Source of the DNA: Warburgia ugandensis
Lineage: Eukaryota > Streptophyta > Magnoliopsida > Canellales > Canellaceae
Reading direction: 5' to 3'
Assembly: GCA_035236585.1 (NCBI GenBank)
Contig: CP141139.1
Coordinates: 21,902,990 to 21,966,989, forward strand
DNA length: 64,000 nucleotides
Numbering within the stretch: the first letter of the stretch is position 1; each line of letters starts with the position of its first letter. A program made the translations under genes and the position numbers. This document shows positions 1-10,550 of the stretch, in pieces. The notes under the pieces are model-generated. The model ran no database searches. It worked only from the letters and a program-made list of their open reading frames with translations, and had not been told where the DNA came from.

Positions 1-727
1 TCAATTGGAATACAAGCTGATTCTGTACTTCCCTAAAAGGGTGTTCTTAATCTAATGGAGGTAGGGATATAGTGAGGCTTAAACCCTTAGTGTCGTCTAA
101 TGTGCACTCTAGAGTTTTATGATGTAGTGTCAGTACATCAATGGACTCTTCTTCTTCCTATTCTTTAGAAATAGGTAAGTTTTAGTTGAACCTATATTGC
201 TAACTAAAATTTGAACAAATAAGGTCTATAGGTCTCAATTGGGTACATCTTCTACACTATAAGGCACAATTTGCAATTCAGGCTTTGTCAGTGGTTCTAC
301 TCAATCATGCCATCGAGAAGTGTTAGCTAAAGGATTAATGTCAAATATTCACGATCTCCTTCAATGGATGTCTCTTCATCATAATCATGAAAAGGATTAG
401 TACATGACTCAAGTGGATGTAAGTTGGATGTTTGCAAGGATCGTTGTGGAATTTGTGGCTTAGAAGGATCATAAGAAAGTCTCATCCTATGTTCTTCCAC
501 CTCCCTTATTTGTATCATTTCTTCAATCCTTTTTATAAATTCAGCAATGTTTTTTCACTATTTTCACATATTGAGTTCATTTTCTCTTCCCATTCATATT
601 GTTCAGCCATAAATTTTCTATGGTCAATTCCAAGTAATTGTTAAGTCTCTTTACTAAATTGGATCTTTTTTAAATATTGGTCCGTAGGAAACAACTCATA
701 TGGTTGGTATTATTGTGGCATTGTGGT
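1..727 (-). mobile_element. Athila-like non-autonomous element, internal remnant (left of element A)
   Basis: This is the left part of an older minus-strand retroelement interior, split by insertion of element A. Positions 1-620 align by eye with 21066-21560, a second copy of the same interior next to an Athila-like LTR. The minus frame at 327-518 is open for 63 codons, but the flanking sequence in that frame has stops. No RT, integrase or protease motif is visible. It continues on the other side of A at 9687. The Athila/Tat assignment comes from the paralogous copy at 18906-21597. The region is decayed and probably non-coding now. Confidence 0.6.
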
Positions 728-732
728 ACTGA
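728..732. repeat. Target site duplication of element A, left copy
   Basis: ACTGA lies directly before the 5' LTR of element A and is repeated exactly at 9682-9686 after the 3' LTR. A perfect 5-bp duplication is what a Ty3/gypsy integrase leaves, and it fixes both ends of the element. Confidence 0.92.
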
Positions 733-1095
733 TATAACGCCCGAGCAATTTATGCAATTTTTAACAAAAATTGGACATTCTATGGGAAATAAACTGTGCT
801 AAATGTTTTACTTTATTTAAAATAGTAAATGAAGGAATTTGTAAGGAAACTTGGTACCATTATATTATACTCAAAAAATGAAATCCAACGCCTCAAAGAT
901 CGCTGAAAACAGAGTTCGTATGAAGAAGTTACGGCCGTTTAAAGATCAGGGGCAGTTCTGAAATTTAAACAAAAAAACGAAAAAGACGAAAACCGCAGGG
1001 GCCACCCCCTGTCATCTTCCTCCTCTAGACTTCTCCAGAAACCCTGTTTCCAGAGGTTTCTGCCACCGCCAATGGAGGCACCGCCATAGCAAGAT

Positions 1096-1102
1096 TATAA
1101 AA
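1096..1102 (+). promoter_or_regulatory. TATA box of 5' LTR A
   Basis: TATAAAA about 360 bp into the LTR, just after a cluster of CACCGCC/ACCGCC boxes (1064-1085) and before a pyrimidine-rich CT tract. All sibling LTRs have a TATA element at the equivalent point, so this is probably the U3 promoter core. Confidence 0.65.
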
Positions 1103-1843
1103 GCCCCATCTCCCCCCTCTCCAAAACACAAGTTTTCCGACAATTTTGGGACTAGGGTTTCCGACAAAAATCGAAAACCCGTCTGAACCCAGTTCCCTGA
1201 GTTTTTTGGGCAACGGCTAGGCCCAAGTCAGGCCGGCCATCCCTTTTCCCATCTCCCCATTTCCTCTCTTCTCTTTTCCCGGCATTGCATGACGTTGGGA
1301 TTTTCTTCTTCATGAGTTCCAGCGACGAAGGGTTTTCAGGCGGAAAGGAGGAGCCGCACCACCCGGAAAAGGGCATCCCCAGGCTACCCAGGTAAGCCCC
1401 TCCTTCCCTTTCCTCCGTTTCACTTCCCTCAGGCCAAGATCCATGCCGGATCTGGCCTTTTTCCAGCCAAATTTCCTGGCTGGAAGACATTCCCAAGCCG
1501 GTTCAGAAGGCCCTGCACGAACAAGGCGTCCCAGGGATGCCATGCTTCACCTACGCCCAGGACTGGGTCCCTGGGACGGGTTCCAGGTGTACGACAGTGC
1601 ATACACTGTCCTAGGTGTGGCCTTTGGGTGCGCGCGCTACATGAGGCACAGGTCCTGGCTTGACCAGGATGCACGAGGTACCCTGGGAGCTGAGACATGC
1701 CATGCTACACCAAAGGTGCATCCCTATGATGCCATCCAGGATGCGCGTCATAGCGCGTTACTTGACCATGCATGTGCACGTGTAAAATGTGGTCCCTGGC
1801 ACGACCTTTGGGAGCGCAAGCACGTGAGGCGGTCGCGGTTCAA

Positions 1844-1865
1844 CCAGGATACGCGGGTGTCCTGG
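1844..1865 (+). promoter_or_regulatory. Leader hairpin in 5' LTR A
   Basis: Arms CCAGGATAC and GTGTCCTGG can pair over 9 bp (one T-G wobble) around a GCGG loop. The same structure stands at 8053-8074 in the 3' LTR and, with different bases in the left arm that still pair, at 24887-24908 in element B. It lies downstream of the TATA box, so it should be present in the RNA. A packaging or translation role is a guess. Confidence 0.45.
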
Positions 1866-3454
1866 GAATTGGGACACGCGAACCTAATGTGACTTTAAAG
1901 TTAGGATCAGAGGACAATTTATAGAGGTTAACTATTGAATAGTAGATCCATATCATAGGATCTAGCCTGACAATGAATTAGGCAAGGACCCATGGACCCT
2001 AAAAGGAAAATCTAGCAATCTAATTTCTAAAGATAGATCAAAATTGATAAGGACTCCTTGTTATCATTCATACCCAGGAGTTTACAAATGAGACCCAGGG
2101 ATGGGCTAAGTGATAAAGGACGCGACTCTAGGAAACTTTGAAGTAGGTGCTCTATCGCTACTAGACTTTTTAAAAGAGCCATGATCGTTTTTAGAATGCA
2201 TGTTTTAAGTATAAGTATATGACTTGTTTAGCATGAATTATTTTATGACTTGTTTAGCATATAAATGCATTTAGCATGCATATGATAAATACATTATGCA
2301 TAGACATATTTTGCAAACAATTGCATATATTGCATGATTTGTGAGCATTGAGTTCTTGAAAATTTGCATGTCCTTGAGGGTTACCAAAAGACGTTGGCGT
2401 GCCCAAAAGATGATGGGTAGGCAGTGTGAGGGCCAGGCAGTTGTGAGGGACCCAAAGAGGACAGGTTTTGAAAAGAGATGTTTTTTCTTATTTGATCGTA
2501 CGTGATTTGGGCTAGTAAGCTCGTGGACGCTATGACGAGAGGTTAGGGTGGCCTGCTAGCCTCTACCACTATTAGGTGGAATGGGTACCACGCCCAAAAA
2601 GGGCATGTCCCTACGTCGACTGCATGTGGTATAGGGGGCTACCACTGGTGTCACGGCACTGGGTCGATGTGTAATATGCCCCGTGGAGGCTATGACGTTG
2701 TGTCCTCAAGTACCCGGGGACCACACGGCGGCGAGGTCGTGGGCATAGTTGGGCCCTATGTTTTTGTGGATTTACTTGCATTGCATATGGCATGACATGA
2801 GGTTGGTCGACCATACCATACCATATATCCATGAGTTGGATTCAGTGGAGCATCTTATGCATATCATTATGTTTATGATATATATGATACTTTTGACTTG
2901 GATTATGCTATTCTTTAAGTTGTCAGTATTTCAATTCGATAGTGGTTGTTTAATATCAATATTGAACATGATTGTTCAAACATGCACATGTTTGAAAGAG
3001 CATATGATTTTAAACATAGCATGCATTGCAAAACTAGTAGTGATAGACTCCTACTGAGTATAGTATATACTCACCCTATCCATAACATTTTTCAGGATAG
3101 CTCCATTCACGAGTAGAAGACGCCTATGTTAGTGCTACGAGCAAGTAAATCAAAAGGAGACAATCATACATGTAAGTAAACACTCTACCCTTTGGACATG
3201 TATTTGTATTTATTTACAGTTGGGCTGTGAGATGAGATTGGATGGACCTGGGGAAAAACACTTATGATTTCTAAAGTTTTTTTATGGTTGTTGTGAAAGC
3301 AAATGACACTCGGGGTTTTCAAAATGAGTTTTAAAACTAAATATTTTCCGCTGCATTGCATGGTTTTTATAAAATGGTTTTCAAATAGGGATGCATCCCG
3401 CCTTAGGAATTAGATTGCCTTTTAAAATGCATGGGAAAACCCGGGTCGTCCAGT

Positions 3455-3466
3455 TGGTATCAGAGC
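3455..3466 (+). promoter_or_regulatory. Primer binding site of element A (initiator tRNA-Met)
   Basis: TGGTATCAGAGC starts two bases after the LTR end and is complementary to the 3' end of plant initiator tRNA-Met, the usual primer of Tekay-type chromoviruses. Confidence 0.92.
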
Positions 3467-6400
3467 CTAGGTTTTAACCTTTCATAGCTAGTCCAGCATG
3501 CCCAAGGGTCCTAGACAATAGAGAAAATCAAGAAGTAGTATAAATAGAAGTAGTAGAGATGACTACTTCTATTTGAAGATTACAATATTAATGCTCAAGG
3601 CAGTTCACCATAAATAAATAAGTGAAATAGAGCTTGGTTTAACAAATAATTAAGCAGAGGATAGTGCAACCCTTATCCAAAATCTAGTTTAAGACAACTT
3701 AAGGATTAAGGATTGTTGTGTGGTGCAAATATGAAAACTCATATTATGATGAGAATGATGAAGAAAGATGTTAGTGAACTTATTTAGTAGTTAGTTCTGA
3801 CCTGTAAGAGATCGATCTCATCAAAGGTGAAAAAAATTGAAGAACCTAGATGGCTATCTTACCCTTCTAAAGAATATTAGAATATGAGTACACTATCATA
3901 TGATATGAGCATGATAGGGAATGTAAAAGATAGACTTTGAGAGGATGTTGATGATAATCTAAGAAGGATGAGAATGCAAGATGATACTAGGGGATAACTG
4001 TGACTCGATCACAAAGGTATGGATCCTGAAGGACTTAGCTCAATTTTGGATACCTTAATTGGAGTCTTATGAAGAGTGAAGTGCTATCGAATAATAACTA
4101 CCTGAGTATTATGGAGCAAATCAGAAGATGTATACAAGTGACATATCATGTGATTAAGAGAAACATAACACGAATATGATGGGGAAATGAATTTGACCAA
4201 GTTATCAAAAGATTTTGATGATAATACTAAGGATGATAATAGATCGATCCTAACATGAACTTGTAAGAGAAGTATAGCATGATCAAAACATCAATGCCAT
4301 TATTAAGACATTGTATGAATTTTATTGAGGCTATAGGCAATTGAGGATTTTAATGATCTTAAGACAATTTAGAATTTCTGAGAAGCACTTAGTTTATCAT
4401 ATCTATTAAGTAAAGGAGTAGATGCAGTATCGATTATATGCAACAAAGCACATGAAGAGATTGATCTAGGTAGACAAACATGAGGATTTTGAAGAAAAGA
4501 AAGAAAGAGATAGAGATGTAACTACCAGTATTCAATGAATATTGAATATTCAAAAGAAGAAGATCATGACTCTATGGAGATACATACAATTCTTTCATCT
4601 TGAATCCTATAGGAAGGTAAACCAAACAAATGCAAAGAAGTGATACTAGTTGAGTTGGCAATGATCTTATTATAAAAGAGTATAAAAGAGAGAAAGCATA
4701 TGGGGTTTAAGACTTTGAGTAGAGTACTGAATTTCAGGAGATTATGCGACAAGAAATTTTGGAAGAGGAATGGTGACCAACTAGAAATCAAATGGTTTGA
4801 TATCAATTATTACAATTAGATTCTTATCGGATTCATTAGCTTATGGGGAACACCAATGGATATAATCCATAAAAAGGAAAATTTGGTGATATCCCACCTT
4901 GCCAATAAAGTATATTGAAAAAGGAATTAAGCTGGGATAGTGACTTGTCCATTTAGCAAGTAGGGTACCATCAAAGATCAAATTGAGATCTTACTATCAT
5001 AATTGGAAGACCAAAAAATCTTAAGACCATTGTTTAGTCATTACCTTTAGAGTACTGTTGACTAAATAAAGGTATCCCACCCTAATTAATCAAGTATGTT
5101 AGTATCTATGAGTTAGTAGTCGAAGTTATATACTCAGAGGAATATTATAAGTATTTAGACATGAGTTTTCCCTGAAAGAAGTTATTTGAGAGTCTGAGGT
5201 TAGTTAATTAAACTACTTCATGGAAGAGCTACAAGTATAATAAATACAATAACAACTGAGACAGAAGCATAAATAAGGAGCGATCTCCACCAGTGAGACA
5301 GATTTTTCCAAACCTGAATAGATACCATGACAAACCATAGAAATCACTATGGGTCTGAAAGATGCTGCTGACTTGGATTGAAAAGAAAGGTAGATAAGTA
5401 TCGATCACTTTAGAGACCCTTGAGTTTATGACAAAGATATATCTGGAAAGAGACCAATAGGTAATCAAATAAATTCTTTTTATGTGTCTACAAAAATGTT
5501 CTATGCTTACCTGAGTATTTTTCAAATTTGATGAATTAACAGCTTCAACATAACTTGATGTAATAGCTATTGAACGAGAACTACTATTACAAGCTAAGTA
5601 TGAAGAGGCACTTGAAGGATAAAATTTGAGGAATTGAGAAAATCACTACTTATGAGAATACCTCCTGACAATACAGACTGCATGGCTGATGATAAAGCCT
5701 TGATAAAAGATTGTACAATATATTGACATAGGGGGTGCAAGGAGAAAGGGTGACATGGCTAGCACGCTATAAGGTGAAAATTTATTGTTACGTTGCCTTT
5801 AGGCAAATAGTTAGTTGTCACGAGTATATACCAAGTACGAAAAAATCAATTGAAGGAATTTTCTAAGGACTAACCCTACTGGATTGAGTATAGAACTTTT
5901 GCACTAAAAGGTTATGAAGAAAACTATCAAGCAAAGAAAGAACAAAGAGGATGATGACAAAGGATTCAACCATGACCTAGTAAGGGTACTCGATTATGAA
6001 TAAGAGAGTTTTTGCTTTGCATAAATGGGAACATTATTGGAAATCCTAATGACAAATTGATGTGAATAGTAAGATAAGGCCTCTGGATGAGAACATTTGA
6101 TCCATAATGAAGAATCAACCATTAACGTTTGATATGAGAAAAGCGTTTAATGAATTCAATAATTGTGAAACTGGATATGGCGTTAGGACATTTTACTTTC
6201 AGTATATGATAAGGTCCTCGATGGAAGAAGCTACTAATTGGCTTTCTTGGTTTTATTTTGAATGTAACTTTGGTTGAGGAATCAAGTCACATATGGAAAG
6301 CGACGGACAATTATAATTCGAAGTTAATCAAGGGTTTAGCTGTAAAGCACATGATACCATGTCAGTTATTGAAGTATCTTGGGGACAAATATAAAAGATA

Positions 6401-6913
6401 AGAAGCAAAGTTAAACACAATAGAAAGAAGGTAATTTTTTTGGACTCTTACTAATGACATATAACCAACCATTAGAAGGAGATGTGGATGATGAAGAGAT
6501 CACTAGATGAAAGACAAGAAGAAAAACGGATTATCCTATGAAATAGGAGAAATAAGATCATATGATCTCAAAGAAGTATGGAGTAATTTATACATGAATA
6601 AAGAAGCATGATCTTACGAGGGGACTATCCTATACATGATGATAAAAGTATAGGCATCTAAAGATTTCGAGATAGCTGAATTACAGCTAGAAACCGACAT
6701 TGTTAAACAGGCACGTATGGGAGTATGCATCAGAGTACGCAGCAAAAGCGGCCCTTATAGGTAAGGCCTTGCAGAAGGAACAATAAAAATGATAAATTGA
6801 GGTTGAGCCTAGATTTGATTCCTAAGGGGAGAATGTATTCACCAAGAAGTTATCTAAGAGACAAAATACCTTGAAGATGATAATTTATGGAATTTTGAGG
6901 ACGAAATTCTTTT
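3467..6913 (+). mobile_element. Interior of element A, no retroviral ORF
   Basis: About 3.45 kb, rich in purines on the plus strand (many GATGA, AAGA and GGAGA runs) and with dense stops in all frames. It aligns over its length with 26802-30311 of element B; shared landmarks include the 'ATACCTCCTGACAAT' stretch (5658 here, 28841 in B). The last 25 bases before the polypurine tract keep the 'GAGGACGAAATTCTT' sequence common at the 3' end of chromovirus interiors. No zinc knuckle, protease, RT, RNase H, integrase or chromodomain was recognised. It could be a very old, jointly decayed gag-pol or an unrelated filler sequence. Confidence 0.6.
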
Positions 6914-6926
6914 AAGGGGGTAATAA
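6914..6926 (+). promoter_or_regulatory. Polypurine tract of element A
   Basis: AAGGGGG followed by TAATAA directly before the 3' LTR. This is the expected plus-strand primer, matching 30312-30322 in B and 63009-63021 in F. Confidence 0.8.
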
Positions 6927-7190
6927 TGTAACACCCAAGCAATTTACGCCATTTTTAACAAAAATTGGACATTCTATGGGAAATAAATTGTGCTAAATGT
7001 TTTACTTTATTTAAAATAGTAAATGAAGGAATTTGTAAGGAAACTTGGTACCATTAGATTCTACTCAAAAAATGAAATCCAATGCCTCAAAGAATGCCAA
7101 AAATGGAGTTCGTATGAAGAAGTTACGGCCGTTTAAAGATCAAGGGCAGTTCTGAAATTTAAACAAAAAAACGAAAAAGATGAAAAATGC

Positions 7191-7218
7191 AGGGGGCCGT
7201 TTTGATAACGGCACCCCT
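7191..7218 (+). promoter_or_regulatory. U3 interrupted inverted repeat (3' LTR A)
   Basis: Arms AGGGG+GCCGTT and AACGGC+A+CCCCT pair over 11 bp with one bulged A around a TTGAT loop. It sits about 100 bp upstream of the TATA box. Equivalent structures: 14463-14489, 24188-24215, 30553-30579, 30915-30941 and 56083-56111, plus the minus-strand copy near 38446-38470. Several changes between copies keep pairing. It may be a protein-binding palindrome or a structure in the 3' end of the RNA. Confidence 0.6.
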
Positions 7219-7318
7219 TGTCGTCTTCCTCCTCTAGACTTCTCTAGAAACCCCATTTCCAGAGGTTTCTGCCACCGCCAATGGCACACCGCCATTGGCA
7301 GCACTGCCATAGCAAGAC

Positions 7319-7325
7319 TATAAAA
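7319..7325 (+). promoter_or_regulatory. TATA box of 3' LTR A
   Basis: TATAAAA at the point equivalent to 1096-1102 in the 5' LTR, again followed by a CT-rich tract. Confidence 0.6.
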
Positions 7326-8052
7326 GTCCCATCTCCCCCCTCTTTAAAACACAAGTTTTTCGGTGATTTTGGGACTGGGGTTTCCGGCAAAAATTGGAAA
7401 CCAGTCTCAACCCAGTTCCTTAAGTTTTTCTGGCAAGGGCCAGGCCCAAGTCAGGCCGGCCATCCCTTTTCCCGTCTCCCCATTTCCTCTCTTCTCTTTT
7501 TCCGGCCTTGCACGATGTTGAGATTTTCGTCTTCATGAGTTCCAAGGACGAAGGGTTTTCAGGTGGAAAGGAGGAGCCGCACCACCCGAAAAAGGGCGTC
7601 CCCAGGCTACCCAAGTAAGCCCCTCCTTCCCTTTCCTCCGTTTCACTTCCCCTAGGCCAAGATCCATGCCGGATCTGGCCTTTTTCCAGTCGAATTTCCT
7701 GGCAGGAAGATGTTCCCAAGCCGGTTCAGACGGCCCTACACAAACAAGGCATCCCAAGGATGCCATGCTTCACCAGCGCCTGGCACGGGTTCCAGGTGTT
7801 CGACAGTGCGTACACTGTCCCAGGTGTGGCCTTTAGGTGCGCACGCGACATGGGGCACAGGTCCTAGCTTGACCAGGATGCATGAGGTACCCTGGGAGCT
7901 GAGACGTGCCATGCTACACCAAAGGTGCGTCCCTGTGATGCCATCCAGGATGCGCGTCATAGCACGTTACTTGACCATGCATGTGCGCGTGCAAAATGTG
8001 GTCCCTGGCACAACCTTTGGGCGCGCAAGCACGTGAGGCGGTCACGGTTCAA

Positions 8053-8074
8053 CCAGGATACTCGGGTGTCCTGG
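8053..8074 (+). promoter_or_regulatory. Leader hairpin in 3' LTR A
   Basis: The same 9-bp stem as 1844-1865 (CCAGGATAC / GTGTCCTGG), with the loop changed from GCGG to TCGG and both arms unchanged. Confidence 0.45.
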
Positions 8075-8847
8075 GAATTGGGACACGCGAACCTAATGTG
8101 ACTTTAAAGTTAGGATCAGAGGACAATTTACAGAGGTTAACTATTGAATAGTAGATCCATATCATAGGATCTAGCCTGACAATGAATTAGGCAAGGACCC
8201 ATGGACCCTAAAAGGCAAATCTAGCGATCTAATTTCTAAAGATAGATCAAAATTGATAAGGACTCCTTGTTATCATTCATACCCAGGAGTTTACAAATGA
8301 GACCCAGGGATGGGCTAAGTGATAAAGGACGCGACTCCAGGAAACTTTGAAGTAGGTGCTCTATCGCTACTAGACTTTTTAAAAGAGCCATGATCGTTTT
8401 TAGAATGCATGTTTTAAGTATAAGTATATGACTTGTTTAGCATGAATTATTTTATGACTTGTTTAGCATATAAATGCATTTAGCATGCATATGATAAATA
8501 CATTATGAATAGACATATTTTGCAAACAATTGCATATATTGCATGATTTGTGAGCATTGAGTTCTTGAAAAATTGCATGTCCTTGAGGGTTACCAAAAGA
8601 CGTTGGAGTGCCCAAAAGATGCTGGGTAGGCAGTGTGAAGGCCAGGCAGTTGTGAGGGACCCAAAGAGGACAGGTTTTGAAAAGAGATGTTTTTGCCTAT
8701 TTGATCGTATGTGATTTGGGCTAGTAAGCTCGTGGGAGCTATGCCGAGAGGTTGGGGTGGCCTCCTAGCCTCTACCACTACTAGGTGGAATGGGTACCAC
8801 ACCCAAAAAGGGCATGTCCCTACGTCGACTACATGTGGTACAAGGGG

Positions 8848-8883
8848 CTACCACTGGTGTCACAGCTACCACTGGTGTCACAG
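8848..8883 (+). repeat. 18-bp tandem duplication in 3' LTR A
   Basis: The unit CTACCACTGGTGTCACAG occurs twice in a row. The 5' LTR of the same element has one copy near 2640, so this arose after insertion or in the template RNA. Confidence 0.85.
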
Positions 8884-9681
8884 CACTGGGTTGATGTGTC
8901 ATATGCCCCGTGGAGGCTCCGACACTGTGTCCTTAGGTACCCGGGGACCACACGGCGGCGAGGTCGTGGGCATAGTTGGGCCCTATGTTTTCGTGAATTT
9001 ACTTGCATTGCATATGGCATGACATGAGGTTGGTCGACCATACCATACCATATATCCATGAGTTGGATTCAGTGGAGCATCTTATGCATATCATTATGTT
9101 TATGATATATATGATCCTTTCGACTTAGATTATGCTATTCTTTAAGTCGTCAGTATTTCAATTCGACAGTGGTTGTTTAATATCGATATTGAACATGATT
9201 GTTCGAACATGCACATGTTTGAAAGAGCATATGATTTTAAACATAGCATGCATTGTAAAACTAGTAGTGATAGACTCCTATTGAGTATAGTATATACTCA
9301 CCCTATCCTTAACAATTTTTAGGATAGCTCCATTCACGAGTAGAAAACGCCTATGTTAGTGCTACGAGTGAGTAAATCAAAAGGAGACAATCATACATGT
9401 AAGTAAACACTCTACCCTTTGGACATGTATTTGTATTTATTTACAGTTGGGCTGTGAGCTGTGACTGGATAGACCTGGGGAAAAACACTTATGATTTCTG
9501 AAGTTTTTTTTGGTTGTTGTGAAAGCAAATGACACTCGGGGTTTTCAAAATGAGTTTTAAAACTAAAGATTTTCCGCTACATTGCATGGTTTTTATAAAA
9601 TGGTTTTCAAATAGGGATGCATCTCATCTTAGGAATTAGATATTGCATTTAAAAATGCATGGGAAAACCCGGGTGGTCACA

Positions 9682-9686
9682 ACTGA
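9682..9686. repeat. Target site duplication of element A, right copy
   Basis: ACTGA, identical to 728-732. Confidence 0.92.
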
Positions 9687-10550
9687 AAAAGGGCTAAGTA
9701 GGTTGAACCCCACGATGTTTATCCCTGATATTCCTCACAATCATGGTAAGCTTGTTAGCGTTTGGACCATGCTGGTTCTTCTTGATATTGCCAATCCTGA
9801 GACCAGGATTGTTGATGATGCCTAGCTCGTCCATTATAGTCTTGGTAGTTTGTCTTAAGATAATAATTGCTAGGTTCAGCGAATGCACTAGGTGCATGCA
9901 CTTGCTCCTAATAATATCCATTGTAGGTGGAGGTTGATAGCCATGAAGTAGTGGGACATTATGGGTTAGATAAGTTTAGGAATTGTCATACTAAGGCTAT
10001 TGATATGAGTTAGTATCTTGCCTAAAAGCATTGAACATATTCATGTGATGTTCCATCCTCTCCATTGTAGTGTCCATTCTATCAAATATATTATAAAGAT
10101 CAAGAGTATCTCCTATTTATGTCTCATACATATCCTCGTAATGTAATGGCTTAGGAGGGAAATAGTATGAGATTGGTGGTAGACTATCCCCTACTTAGTA
10201 GGCCTTTGCACTCAACTTTATATACAACAAAACAAATTGTTGTATACAAGGACTGAGTATTCTCTTTTTGTGAATTTAATGGAAATACCAAGATAATTAT
10301 TGATCTTTGATAATGTGCAGGGTGGTAGCTTTTAGGCCTAAATCTAGATAGCTCCTCTTTTTGTCTAGGCTTGACCATTGCTTACTAGGTAGATCCTAGC
10401 CAAGGTGGTTAATACAATTCTCACAGAAGGAGGCATTTAAACCTTAACAACTATCAATGAAAGGCATGGGAAATCACTTGGATTTTACATACCCACTATA
10501 ACCACAATGCTTAGAAGCCACTAGAGTTACAATAGATCTTCTCTTTCAAA
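9687..10550 (-). pseudogene. Decayed Tyr/Gln-rich ORF and leader of the Athila-like non-autonomous element
   Basis: This is the right part of the interior split by element A. Read on the minus strand, about 10120-9690 still has a protein-like frame. It begins with an amphipathic stretch rich in Met/Glu/His (near 10080-10000). A Tyr/Gln/Trp-rich stretch follows (near 9880-9720) with pieces such as NYYLKTNYQDYNG and QQSWSQDWQYQEEP. Stops and a frame change break it. It is not the Athila gag seen at 53.8-55.4 kb, although 10290-10550 does align with the Athila leader at 55570-55804. It may be the remains of a gag-like protein private to the non-autonomous family. The right boundary with the LTR is uncertain by about 150 bp. 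Confidence 0.45.

Larger units (their letters stand above)
733..3452 (+). repeat. 5' LTR of element A
   Basis: 2720 bp. The first dinucleotide is TA where the 3' LTR has TG, a single substitution at the terminus. The LTR ends in CA just before the primer site. It aligns along its whole length with 6927-9681. It lacks about 15 bp around position 1001, exactly the inner part of the inverted repeat that the 3' LTR keeps at 7191-7218. The GC-rich stretch at about 1440-1890 gives several spurious open frames on both strands and is the transcribed leader (R/U5) rather than a gene. Confidence 0.9.
733..9681 (+). mobile_element. Complete non-autonomous Tekay-type LTR retrotransposon A
   Basis: An 8.95-kb element with two LTRs (733-3452 and 6927-9681), an initiator-Met primer site, a polypurine tract and an exact ACTGA target duplication. 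Its LTR plan matches the coding element F: a GC-rich leader, the same U3 inverted repeat (in the 3' LTR), a TATA box, and a terminus ending in the GGGTCGTC-like block. The 3.47-kb interior has no frame longer than about 100 codons and no gag, RT or integrase motif. Element B carries the same interior, so the lack of genes looks like a family property rather than decay of one copy. Mobilisation by an F-like partner is inferred. Confidence 0.88.
6927..9681 (+). repeat. 3' LTR of element A
   Basis: 2755 bp, starting TGTAACACCC and ending GTCACA. Against the 5' LTR it keeps the full U3 inverted repeat and has an extra 18-bp tandem copy at 8848-8883. Differences between the two LTRs are scattered, so A is not a very recent insertion. 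TATA box at 7319-7325 and leader hairpin at 8053-8074. Confidence 0.9.

Noticed and set aside
1443..1892. 149-codon plus-strand frame in the LTR of A and related frames at 7710-8036, 14814-15218 and 31001-31659
   Set aside because: All fall in the GC-rich LTR leader, are not collinear between homologous LTRs and resemble no protein. They are composition artefacts.
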